Below, piece by piece: positions 1 to 6,743 of a DNA stretch of 12,033 bases. The stretch spans positions 1 to 12,033 of the forward strand of contig SDVU01000599.1 in assembly GCA_016256075.1 (NCBI GenBank), given 5' to 3'. The notes below the pieces were generated by a model. The model had not been told where the DNA came from. It made no database searches and saw nothing but the letters and a program-made list of their open reading frames with translations. The stretch is from Dictyocoela muelleri. Its lineage: Eukaryota; Microsporidia. Each line of letters starts with the position of its first letter. Within the stretch, counting starts at the first letter, position 1. The position numbers were made by a program, and so were the translations under genes.

Positions 1-285
1 TATTAAATTATTAAATTATTAAATTACAAATTATTAAATTATTAAAATATTAAATTATAAATTATTAAATTATTAAATTATTAAATTATTAAATTACAAA
101 TTATTAAATTATTAAATTATTAAATTACAAATTATTAAATTATTAAAATATTAAATTATAAATTATTAAATTATTAAATTATTAAATTATTAAATTACAA
201 ATTATTAAATTATTAAATTATTAAATTACAAATTATTAAATTATTAAAATATTAAATTATAAATTATTAAATTATTAAAATATTA
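1..285. repeat. AT-only minisatellite with 101-bp higher-order period
   Basis: The array is built from 8-bp units TATTAAAT (T) and TATTAAAA (A), with 7-bp variants TACAAAT (C) and TATAAAT (t). Read as unit types, the order C-T-A-T-t-T-T-T-T-C-T-T-T recurs exactly. The C-T-A-T-t landmark starts at 25, 126 and 227, which gives a 101-bp period and about 2.7 copies. The array is cut by the left window edge, so its full length is unknown. No coding frame is plausible. The higher-order arrangement shows that blocks of about 13 units were amplified together, as in centromeric or subtelomeric satellites. A chromosomal role is inference only. Confidence 0.9.
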
Positions 286-289
286 TTTT

Positions 290-352
290 TTTTAATTTAA
301 ATCATAAGGTGATAATGCCCCGGAGTTATCTCCTTATGATCCTAAATTAATT
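290..352. repeat. Long hairpin with GC-rich loop beside the satellite
   Basis: Arms 301-316 (ATCATAAGGTGATAAT) and 325-340 pair with one internal mismatch and one G-T pair. The loop is GCCCCGGA. Pairing resumes outside a 2-nt bulge into the flanking TAATTTA/TAAATTA. It is the only GC-rich spot in the first 480 bp and sits directly at the end of the satellite array. It could be a MITE tip, a processed-RNA hairpin or a recombination boundary; nothing in the sequence decides between these. Confidence 0.6.
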
Positions 353-811
353 AATGGACATATAATAATAATAAAAATAAATTATTAAAATAAATTAATA
401 AAAATAATTAATAAAAATAAATTATAAAAAATAAATGAACTCTAAAAGCAGATTTTTAAATAAAATCTATTTAATAAAATTTAACTTACGCACAATTATA
501 ATAAATATTGATTATGATCATTGCGATTTAGATTAAATTTTTTATATAACATGTTTTTTATTTATGGAATTTTTTTCGACTACTTTTAAAGTCGCAAAAA
601 TCTTTCTATTACTAATTTTCGTGGATAAGGATGACGACAAGGTTTCCAGTGTTGTCAAAATTATCGGTTCAAATTAGATCTAAGTTTTGAAATTATTGCT
701 GCGAAATATTGAGGTAGATAACATATCTACAGTTTAGGTTATAAGTGTTTCTCTTAAATAAGTATCTGATTGGATACTAAAAATATTTAAGAAAGAAAAA
801 ATTAAATAGAA
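341..811. other. AT-rich intergenic spacer with small hairpins
   Basis: No recognisable gene is present. 350-440 is A/T simple sequence (repeats of AATAAAAATAATT type). Three small inverted repeats are visible. CGACT/AGTCG (577-581 and 590-594) is bracketed by T-run and A-run and looks like a bidirectional terminator stem. GTAGATA/TATCTAC (714-720 and 724-730) has a 3-nt loop. A bulged hairpin CTTAAATA-AGTATC/GATACT-TATTTAAG spans 753-791, ending 20 bp before the ATG at 812. None could be tied to a known regulatory element. Confidence 0.5.
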
Positions 812-1147
812 ATGGTTAACAAGAAATCTTTACCAAATCTTAACAACAATTTTAGTCTTAATAAAAATTATAAAAATAACTTTAAAAATTACAATTATGA
901 AAGAAGTAACAATTTCAATGACGTTCAATTTTCTAGATAAAAGATAGTATTAACATATCAGAGACATCTTCTAGGGCTTTGTCCACTGCCGGAAAATGAC
1001 ACTAAACATTACTTACATTTTTTACTATCGATTATTTCTAATAATTTTTGATTATTAAGTTCATTTATATTATTTCATAGAGAATTAAAATTAGATCGAT
1101 CTAATATTGTTTTCCCACATGTCTTTCATCTTCAAATAACATATCTA
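812..1147 (+). pseudogene. Decayed Asn/Lys-rich coding remnant, possibly a cyclin N-terminal part
   Basis: An ATG at 812 opens a 42-codon frame, very rich in Asn, Lys, Tyr and Phe, ending at TAA 938-940. The same frame continues with only one further stop (TGA 1048-1050) to the edge of the Merlin insertion at 1148, so about 110 codons hold two stops. The distal part has a helical, leucine-rich look (LLSSFILFHRELKLD, then VFHLQITYL). This resembles a cyclin box in the spacing of an aliphatic helix, an Arg and an FH(R/L) motif. I treat that as a weak family guess. A candidate continuation lies after Merlin and the direct repeats (3052-3426). It may instead be an unrelated hypothetical gene. Nothing upstream looks like a clear promoter. 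Confidence 0.3.
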
Positions 1148-1170
1148 GGATCAAGTAAAATACCACCCCA
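1148..1170. repeat. Merlin left terminal inverted repeat
   Basis: It starts GGATCAAGTAAAATACCACC and pairs over about 23 bp (one indel, few mismatches) with the right ends at 2158-2180 and 3029-3051. It is immediately followed by GGGTAGATATTTTACTCG, so tip and subterminal motif form a palindrome centred on CCATGG (1168-1173). Confidence 0.7.
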
Positions 1171-1289
1171 TGGGTAGATATTTTACTCGTGTATTTTTTA
1201 AATAACACATATGTTAGTTTATGAGGTTTACTTACGAAATTTATTTGCTGGAATTTTAGAAGATATAATATTTTTTTAAAATCAAAAGG

Positions 1290-2094
1290 TCTGAAAAAAA
1301 GGAGTTAAGATGTCTACACTGTAATCTTAATATGGCGTGGACTCAATCTCGGAAATTAGACGATAAATATGTTTGGAAGTGTACCTATAGTATTTGTGCA
1401 CATTATAAAACTACAATATCAATTAGGTCAAGCTCATTTTTATAAATACAACAATATCACTCCAAAAATTTTTGGAATTATTGTATCGGTTTTCCAAGGG
1501 GAAGAGGTTTTTAAAGTTAAAGATGAAATAACACTTAGCAAACCCTCCATTTGCACGTTTTATAGTGCCTTTATAAGCTTGTGTAGCCGATATATGGATG
1601 AAAACCCGATTTGTTTAGCTGCCCGGGCATTATTTGTCAGGTTGATGAAAGTCTCTTTTATCACAAGGCTAAATATAATAGGTGCCGCCGAAGTGAAGAT
1701 AGAATTTGTGTATTTGGAATTTGTGACACTAGTTCGTCCCAGCAAAAAGTTACATTCAATTAGTAAGCAATATATCAGCTGATGTATTATTGCCAATAAT
1801 TTCAAGGGTTTTCGGGGAAGGAACAATAATTCATAGTGATGAGTCGGATCATACAAAAGACTTCAAAAAAGGGTTATAATCACGAAAACGTGAATAACAA
1901 AATTTATTAATAGAGAATCCGGAGTTCACATCAGCATATTGAATCATTTTGGTCAAAAATGAAAAAAAAGAAAGGAGATGAAGGGAATCCGGAAAAATAA
2001 GCTTAATGATTATCTAAACGAATATATGTGCTAGATAATATACAAGAATGCTCATTTCAAAAAATTTATAGATTTAATAAATCTTTATTATTAA
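1290..2094 (+). pseudogene. Merlin/ISXO2-like DDE transposase pseudogene
   Basis: In the active element this enzyme would cut and rejoin the transposon ends. Domains seen in order: a zinc ribbon beginning at 1311 (C-x2-C ... WKC ... C, then TISIRSSSF); a helical linker at about 1440-1620; the VFGICDT stretch of the catalytic fold near 1710; FGEGTIIHSDES around 1815-1845; HQHIESFWSKMKKKKG around 1930-1975, carrying the conserved E in IESFW; and a C-terminal DYLNEYM motif near 2010-2028 followed by a FKKFIDL helix. These parts lie in different frames and include in-frame stops (for example TAA 1877-1879 and TAG 2032-2034), so the gene is dead, with at least three frameshifts. No in-frame ATG precedes the zinc ribbon, so the true start is lost. 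The motif order is that of IS1595/Merlin proteins, which makes the family call firm. Confidence 0.8.
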
Positions 2095-2103
2095 TTTAAA
2101 TGG

Positions 2104-2264
2104 TTTTTTTAATAATTTATTTAATTTAAAGGTAGATATTCTAATTGTGTCAATTTAGTGGCAGATATTTTACTTGATCCTAAATCTCTAACTGATAGGA
2201 TTTTTTTGTATAAAATAATGATTAAAAAAATTTTATATATGAAATATTTCTATGTTATTAATAT
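2104..2264. repeat. Direct repeat R1, left copy flanking element E
   Basis: It is about 93% identical over most of its length to R2 (2976-3148). It begins in TTTTTTAATAATTTATTT and ends at TTAATATG. The first ~75 bp are the right end of the Merlin element (two copies of GGTAGATATTTTACTTG-like motif). The rest is Merlin-flanking, possibly coding sequence (SLTDRIFLYKIM in one frame). Its right edge coincides with the left tip of element E. Confidence 0.85.
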
Positions 2265-2975
2265 GGCAGACCGAAAAAAACGCCTATGTCGTTTTCTCGA
2301 AAAAATCACAGCGAAAAAAAACGAAAAAACGCCGGATTTGTTTATTATATCTTTTATGTAATAAAAATGAAAATATCAATGAACAAACATATGAAAAAAA
2401 GCACAAAAACTCGATTTATGCGAGTTTTAGTAAAATCGCCTTACCCCAGCGCAGCTCAGCGCGAAAACTTGCCACAAAAGTTTTTTAATAAAAAATATAA
2501 AAATTCTTATTTTTAAAAATAATATTCGATTCTAAGGTTTTTTGACCTTATCTCTAAAAAATATTATTAATTACCTAATATAGTTCCCCAAAATTTAAAA
2601 AATTTCTTTTTTTTATACATATTGTATAAAACACTTAATATTTAAACAGTATGAGCCACCTTATATGAAAAACTGTTTCCTGAATTTTATATATAAACAA
2701 TATAAAAAAGTTTTAATTATACTTTGTGATTTTTATATTTGGTTATTTATAAATTTTTTTAGAGATAAGTCTAAAAATATTAGAAACAAATTATCCCTGT
2801 TAAAGATATGAACTTCTTATAATTTTAATTAAAAAATTCGTAGTGAGTTCTCGCGCTGCGCTCAAGTAAGTTCTCGTGCAGTGCACACAGAATATTTTTA
2901 AAGTTGGTCATTGATATTTTCATTTTTATAACATAAAAGATATGGTAAAAAAATCCGGCGTTTTTTCGGTCTACC
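2265..2975. mobile_element. Non-autonomous inverted-repeat element E (711 bp)
   Basis: The tips are GGCAGACCGAAAAAAACGCC (from 2265) and, read on the minus strand from 2975, GGTAGACCGAAAAAACGCC. The right arm (2903-2975) pairs for about 73 bp with the left, where the match is split. The tip (2265-2284) is followed by about 32 bp of extra sequence before pairing resumes at 2317 and runs to about 2375. Further inverted pieces lie inside: CAGCGCGAAAACTT near 2457-2470 against the GC-rich stretch at 2845-2885, and CTTATCTCTAAAAAA near 2548 against 2756-2775. The whole element therefore looks like an old foldback. No transposase is encoded; the short frames here are Lys/Asn noise inside the arms. 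Family is unknown. No ordinary short target duplication is seen; instead long direct repeats abut both tips. Confidence 0.65.
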
Positions 2976-3148
2976 TTTTTTAATAATTTATTTAATTTAA
3001 AGGTAGATATTTTACTTGTATCAATTTAGGGGTAGACATTTTACTTGATCCCATATCTCTAACGGATAGGATTTTTTTGTATAAAATAATGATTAAAAAA
3101 TTTTATATATACAATATTTATATTTATATTTTTTATGTGTGTTAATAT
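2976..3148. repeat. Direct repeat R2, right copy flanking element E
   Basis: It starts at the base after the element E tip (GGTCTACC) with TTTTTTAATAATTT, like R1, and ends in the same TTAATATG, with about 12-15 extra bp near its end. It includes a second Merlin right terminal repeat (3029-3051) and the 8-bp CATATCTC that best matches the Merlin left flank. Confidence 0.85.
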
Positions 3149-3426
3149 GATGTTTTAAATCCCAAAGAGATCTGTTTATTTGCTGTTTTAAAATTATTAT
3201 TATTGGTCCAGAATATTTTTTCAGATTATGAAACTCGCCATGATTGGTACCTGAAAATAAGGTGATAAATGAAACAATATGTGAGATTCTTATAGGTTCA
3301 TGGTGTTTCAGAAATAAATATATAAACAGATCGAAATTAAATAAATATTATTCCAAGAAACCATCTCCTTTATCTAACCGATCATCTTATAAAAACAACC
3401 TATGTGTATTAATTTATTATTATTAA
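3052..3426 (+). pseudogene. Unrecognised coding remnant, possible continuation of the 812-1147 gene
   Basis: After the Merlin end, one frame reads SLTDRIFLYKIMIKKF, meets a stop near 3144, then stays open from about 3147 to TGA 3263-3265 (including LNPKEICLFAVLKLLLL and a WYLKIR end). A neighbouring frame is open from about 3244 to 3424 and has a Lys/Asn/Ser-rich tail. The leucine-rich part resembles the later helices of a cyclin box (an EI/EL helix followed by a Y-E step), in line with the guess for 812-1147. No motif is decisive. It may instead be an unrelated relic. Sequence before 3148 is shared with repeat R1. Confidence 0.25.
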
Positions 3427-3820
3427 CTTAAATTAACTATATAGTTATTTTTTCATAGGCATTTTTGCGTACTAAATGCCTAGGAAATTATCCGAAAAAA
3501 TGACTAAGGCATTTTCCGGATTGTCTTTTTTGACCGATAAACGCTAAGTTTTTTGAATATAAAAATGCCAAACTTTTTTTACCGTAAACGCCTTGTACTT
3601 TTTTGTCAGTTTAGGTAAATTTTATTTATGTTTCTGAAGATATATATATTACATGATGACAACCCGGAAAGTTCTCTCTAAACATAGTCTTTAGGCCTCT
3701 GGTTCCCGGTGTTCCAATAATACATCACATCCTAAGCTGCCCAGAAGCCCAGCTGTATACGCGATTTTCGTTTTATCAATGAATCAGTATTATACAGGTA
3801 ATAAACGGGGTTTTCATAGA
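3427..3820. other. Hairpin-rich spacer, then a less AT-rich tract
   Basis: No gene is recognised. TAGGCATTT/AAATGCCTA (3456-3464 and 3474-3482) is a perfect 9-bp stem with a 9-nt loop. TCCGAAAAAATG/CATTTTCCGGA (3491-3502 and 3510-3520) forms a second stem. Related motifs GACCGATAAACGC (3532-3544) and ACCGTAAACGCC (3581-3592) recur in tandem and recall the tips of element E. 3640-3780 is clearly richer in G and C than its surroundings but gave no recognisable protein in any frame. Confidence 0.5.
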
Positions 3821-3879
3821 TTTTTTGGATCATGCTCAAAATTTTCCCCTGGGATAAATTTTGAGAATGATCCAAAAAA
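3821..3879. repeat. 24-bp-arm hairpin
   Basis: Arms 3821-3844 and 3856-3879 are inverted copies with one mismatch (core GGATCATGCTCAAAATTT). The loop is TCCCCTGGGAT. A third copy, in inverted orientation (GGATCATGTTCAAAATT on the minus strand), lies at about 5794-5812, just beyond the right end of the Ginger element. The motif therefore brackets that insertion. Confidence 0.75.
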
Positions 3880-3954
3880 ATGTTACTGGATTTTTTTATA
3901 AAAGAAATTTTCATTATTATTTTTTTTATTTTATAAGGGGGGTTGAACATGTGT

Positions 3955-4163
3955 TGTTAGCAGCCATAACCACACAACGCCAAAAAGACACAGTCTATTT
4001 ATTAAGGGGTTTTTATTTTTTTTAAAAAAAATATCAATTTATTAATGATGTGGTCGCAGCGAAAAAACACACAGTTAAAATCCATTATCAAAAATTGAAT
4101 TTTCATAATTTAAATTATTAAGACGGGCGAAAAATACACGGTCAAATTTCATTATCAAAAATT
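3955..4163. repeat. Ginger left terminal inverted repeat with internal direct repeats
   Basis: It is the inverted copy of 5570-5777. It contains two direct copies, about 70 bp apart, of a motif of the form GCGAAAAAYACACRGT followed by a CATTATCAAAAATTGA half. These start at about 4058 and 4127. Such repeated subterminal motifs are plausible transposase binding sites; this is inference. Confidence 0.85.
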
Positions 4164-5377
4164 GATTGTTAAGTTAATTTTAATAAATATAAATAAGGAA
4201 CATCGCTATGTCGAAAAAAATAAACATAAAAAAATTGAAAAAAACAATTATATTGAATATCTTAGAAACAATATTGTCCCTTACAACTTAAGAGGATATA
4301 AAAAACGTGATTTTATTGAGAAAGTAAAATTAATGGAGCTAGATGGCGATGATCTTTTGTTTTTGATAAGAATAACTCTAAAATTGTAGGAAAGTGGAAA
4401 ATTGTAAAGGCCAAGACAATTATTTATTTAAAACATAAAGAGGGACACATATGTGCTGATAAATTATACGAAATAATTTCACGAAATTGTATAGGAATAA
4501 ATCGAGATTTAATAAGGGAATATGTAAATAACTGTGAGGACTGCAGACTAGCATCATCTTTTAAAAACAAAAATCCTTTAAATTATGTTAATACCAATAA
4601 AATAAAGGAAAGAGTATTTATTGATTTAATTGATCTAAAAAATATGAAGACAAAAACGACGGGCTTAAGTATATAATGACATGTATGGATGGGCATTCTA
4701 AATTCGCATTCTGTTTTCTAATTAAAAATAAAAACAGCATTATTTTTTCCGATAAGTTGGACGAGTTATGTGCAACTGAGGGCAGATGGAAAATATTCCA
4801 TACTTATAACGAAACCGGGTTTTACAATTCAGATTTTGGAAATATTTTGAACAAATATAATATGATTCACGTAAAATTTCGACCCAGATATCACAAATCT
4901 CAATGGCAAATTGAGCGTTTTAACGCAACTTTAAAAATAAGATTAGCCAAACAGCTATATGGTTCGCCTAAAAGATAGATTTATATTTTGCGCGATAATG
5001 TTTACCAATATAATAATACTATTCATCGTTCAACATCTAAATACCCATTTGAAATATTTAGGAAACTCTATATTACCGATAAAAATATTACAAATGCATA
5101 AAAAAATTATGAAGAAAAAGAAATAATCGAAAAAATAAGTAACTACCGGAGTAAAATCTATAAAAACAAAAATTCACGCAAAGAAATCTAAATAGGAGAT
5201 CGAGTATTGGTTATTAGGGATTACGATAATAATAAAAAAACGCGAAAGCAAAAGCTTGACTCGTATTATTTTGAAAGTATATTTATTGTTCGCAAAATTG
5301 AAAATGGGATGGTTGAGCTTGAAGATGAAAATGGTGAAGAGAAAACAGTTTCTATATACAGTATTATAAGAATTTAA
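4164..5377 (+). pseudogene. Ginger/KRBA2-like integrase transposase pseudogene
   Basis: The intact enzyme would be a DDE recombinase related to retroviral integrases, excising and inserting the transposon. Seen in order: a Lys-rich N-terminus (about 4164-4370); an HHCC zinc-binding domain (H-x3-H near 4432-4453, CEDC near 4538); the first catalytic Asp in FIDLIDL near 4620; TCMDGHSKFAF (4679-4711); the region where TDNG-x-EF is expected, which reads TYNETGF (4803-4823), so the second catalytic Asp is Tyr here; QIERFNATLK (4909-4938) with the catalytic Glu; YNNTIHRSTSKYPFEIF (5009-5060); and a C-terminal GDRVLV SH3-like/chromatin-binding domain from about 5202 to TAA 5375-5377. Frames shift near 4355, 4660 and 4970, and in-frame stops occur at 5099-5101 and 5189-5191. 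No ATG start is seen; the frame opens inside or just after the left TIR. The size of about 400 codons suits KRBA2-like transposases of microsporidia. Confidence 0.8.
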
Positions 5378-5569
5378 GAAAATAATTGCATAATTTTTTA
5401 AATATTAAATTAAAGTTTTTTTTTTACAAAAATATATAATAGTCAGATTAAATAATTTTATATTATTTCTTTAATTTTGTTGAAAGGTAGCATTTTTAAA
5501 AATAAAATTTGTTATAAAGGTAAAATTTGTTTTTAAAACGTTTTAATTTGAATTAACTAAAAAATAAAT

Positions 5570-5777
5570 TTTTGATAATGAAATTTTACTGTGTATTTTT
5601 CGCGCGTCTTAATAATTTAAATTATGAAAAATCAATTTTTGATAATGGAATTTAACTGTGTGTTTTTCGCTGCTGACCACATCATTAATAAATTGATATT
5701 TTTTTAAAAAAAAAAATAAAAACCCCTTAATAAATAGGCTGTGTCTTTTTGGCGTTGTGTGGTTATGGCTGCTAACA
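5570..5777. repeat. Ginger right terminal inverted repeat
   Basis: It is the inverted partner of 3955-4163, differing by few substitutions and homopolymer-length changes. It carries the same two subterminal motif copies, ending in GGCTGCTAACA at 5777 followed by TGTGT. The stretch between the transposase stop and this repeat (5378-5569) is plain AT-rich sequence with no feature. Confidence 0.85.
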
Positions 5778-5943
5778 TGTGTCTTTCTGGGGGGAATTTT
5801 GAACATGATCCGATTTTTTATTTTATTAGTTATCTGGTGTCGCTGCACTCCTCCCCATACCTAGTAGAGTCTCTTCTAATTCATAGGCATATTAGACCAA
5901 GTCTTAATCAGTGTTTCATTTTTTTGGACCATAATGAATTAAT
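5778..5943. other. Right flank of Ginger, unrecognised
   Basis: It contains TGTGT (target duplication copy), then GGGGGG...TTTTGAACATGATCC. This echoes both the left flank (GGGGGGTTGAACATG at 3937-3951) and the hairpin at 3821-3879. 5835-5951 is open in one plus frame (ending LDHNELIKI), but its composition gives no family clue, and part of that frame comes from the TIR. Confidence 0.4.
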
Positions 5944-6441
5944 TAAAATTTAAATAAAAAAATTATTAAGCATGATTTTCAATAGGTGGTCATGTATAGT
6001 ATTGATTATGCATTTAAATCATTAAGGAAATATTTATTTCGAAGAATTGATCCTCCATATCAAATTATTAATGAATTTATTTTTAAATAAAAACTACACC
6101 TAAATTTTAATAAAATCTAATGGATTTAATATTTAAAGTAGATACCAAATTTTACTCACTTAACGCATTCAGATGAGTTTGGAAATACTAGATGTGTTAT
6201 GAGTTCAAGAGTCAAAAAAATTCTGAGTAAGTATAAAAGGTTATTTATTTTAAATGTTAAATCCATTAGATTTTATTAAAATTTAGGGGCAGTTTTTATT
6301 TAAAAATAAATTCGTTAATATTTCATATGGAGGATCAATTCTTCGAAATAAATATTTCCTTAATGATTTAAATGCATAATCAATTCTATACATGACCACC
6401 TATTGAAATTCATGATTTAGAAATTTTTTATTTGAACTTTA
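5944..6441. mobile_element. Foldback/MITE of about 498 bp with very long arms
   Basis: The left arm (5944-6159) and right arm (6223-6441) are inverted copies with high identity (examples: GGTGGTCATGTATAG, GAAGAATTGATCCTCCATAT, TAAAATCTAATGGATTTAA). They leave a loop of about 63 bp. There is no coding capacity. Arms dominate the element, as in foldback/MITE relics of DNA transposons. The tips are AT-rich (TAAAATTTAAATAAA), so the exact edges, and any target duplication, could not be fixed. The parent transposon family is not identifiable from this copy. Confidence 0.8.
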
Positions 6442-6561
6442 CATTTAAGTTATTAATATATCAAAAATATGCAAAAATCGGCTTTAACACACTAGAACAA
6501 CAGTATATTATCACTATATTTCAATAGTTTTTGACCGCTTATTGCCATTCCTTCATTATTT

Positions 6562-6589
6562 GTTAAAGTGACTTTAAAATAATTCGAAC
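6562..6589. repeat. Hairpin at the 3' side of the tRNA-like sequence
   Basis: TTATTTGTTAAAG and CTTTAAAATAA pair around a TGA loop. Read on the minus strand, the stem starts at the B box of the tRNA-like sequence and replaces the expected T-stem and acceptor 3' strand. Confidence 0.5.
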
Positions 6590-6641
6590 CACGATACTTA
6601 AATTTTACATTCAAGAGTGTTAACCACTGAGCTATCTGAAC
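6569..6641 (-). pseudogene. tRNA pseudogene or tRNA-derived SINE head
   Basis: On the minus strand, TAGCTCAGTGG (6634-6624) is a perfect Pol III A box. GGTTCGAAT (6590-6582) is a good B box, and their starts lie 44 nt apart, as in a real tRNA. Between them, CTTGAATGTAAAATTTAAG can fold as an anticodon-like arm; a loop giving GTA (Tyr) is possible but does not fit cleanly. The D stem does not close, the T stem lacks its 3' strand, and the acceptor GTTCAGA has no partner. It is therefore not a working tRNA. It could be a decayed tRNA or the head of a SINE. Confidence 0.55.
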
Positions 6642-6732
6642 CATGTTTCTGAAGAAAATTTTTTTATGAATATCAGAGAATTTTTATTTTGTAAAGGAAT
6701 ATTTTTTACGGTCTTGTTCGGTATTATACCCA

Positions 6733-6743
6733 CCACTAAGCTA
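6733..6743 (-). promoter_or_regulatory. Second Pol III A-box-like motif
   Basis: TAGCTTAGTGG matches the A-box consensus TRGCNNAGYGG in full. It lies 109 bp upstream, on the same strand, of the A box at 6634-6624. No B box or tRNA fold follows it. It may be a second tRNA-like relic or chance. Confidence 0.35.

Larger units (their letters stand above)
1148..2180 (+). mobile_element. Merlin (IS1595/ISXO2-like) DNA transposon, decayed
   Basis: The element is defined by a transposase relic (1290-2094) and short terminal inverted repeats. The left end is GGATCAAGTAAAATACCACC (from 1148). The right end, read on the minus strand from 2180, begins GGATCAAGTAAAATATC. Merlin elements typically make 8-9 bp target duplications. 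The left flank CATATCTA (1140-1147) matches CATATCTC (3052-3059), which follows the second copy of the right end, at 7 of 8 positions. The flank after the first copy (TAAATCTC) fits less well. The length of about 1.03 kb suits the family. A second motif, GGTAGATATTTTACT, lies inside each end, inverted relative to the tip on the left but in tandem with it on the right. Confidence 0.75.
3955..5777 (+). mobile_element. Ginger-type DNA transposon with long TIRs and 5-bp TSD
   Basis: The element is 1,823 bp and is complete in structure. Its ends are TGTTAGCAGCC...GGCTGCTAACA, matching the TGTNR tips reported for Ginger elements. Terminal inverted repeats of about 205 bp are roughly 95% identical. 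Both sides carry TGTGT (3950-3954 and 5778-5782), a 5-bp target duplication. Between the repeats lies one decayed integrase-like transposase gene and no capsid, protease or reverse transcriptase. It is therefore a cut-and-paste DNA transposon rather than an LTR fragment. Because TIRs and target duplication survive so well, insertion may be fairly recent despite the broken gene. Confidence 0.85.

Noticed and set aside
1-285. CRISPR-like regular repetition
   Set aside because: Units are contiguous 7-8 bp with no unique spacers; it is a satellite.
1560-1856. Minus-strand 98-codon open frame
   Set aside because: It is antisense to the Merlin transposase, whose zinc ribbon and DDE motifs are clear on the plus strand; it has no family look of its own.
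2252-2516. Overlapping Lys/Asn-rich plus-strand frames
   Set aside because: They lie within the inverted-repeat arms of element E and reflect A-rich sequence rather than a protein.
2265-2975. Element E with R1/R2 as a small LTR retroelement
   Set aside because: The direct repeats contain the Merlin end and its flank, lack LTR-type ends, and E itself is an inverted-repeat element with no retroelement parts.
3955-5777. Ginger integrase region as part of an LTR element
   Set aside because: There is no LTR, reverse transcriptase or capsid; long TIRs and a single integrase-like gene define a plain DNA transposon.
5609-5953. Open frames on both strands over the right Ginger TIR
   Set aside because: They run through terminal inverted repeat sequence that is also present at the left end; composition is non-coding.
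6569-6641. Functional tRNA-Tyr
   Set aside because: The D stem, T stem and acceptor stem do not pair, and the GTA anticodon reading needs an irregular loop.
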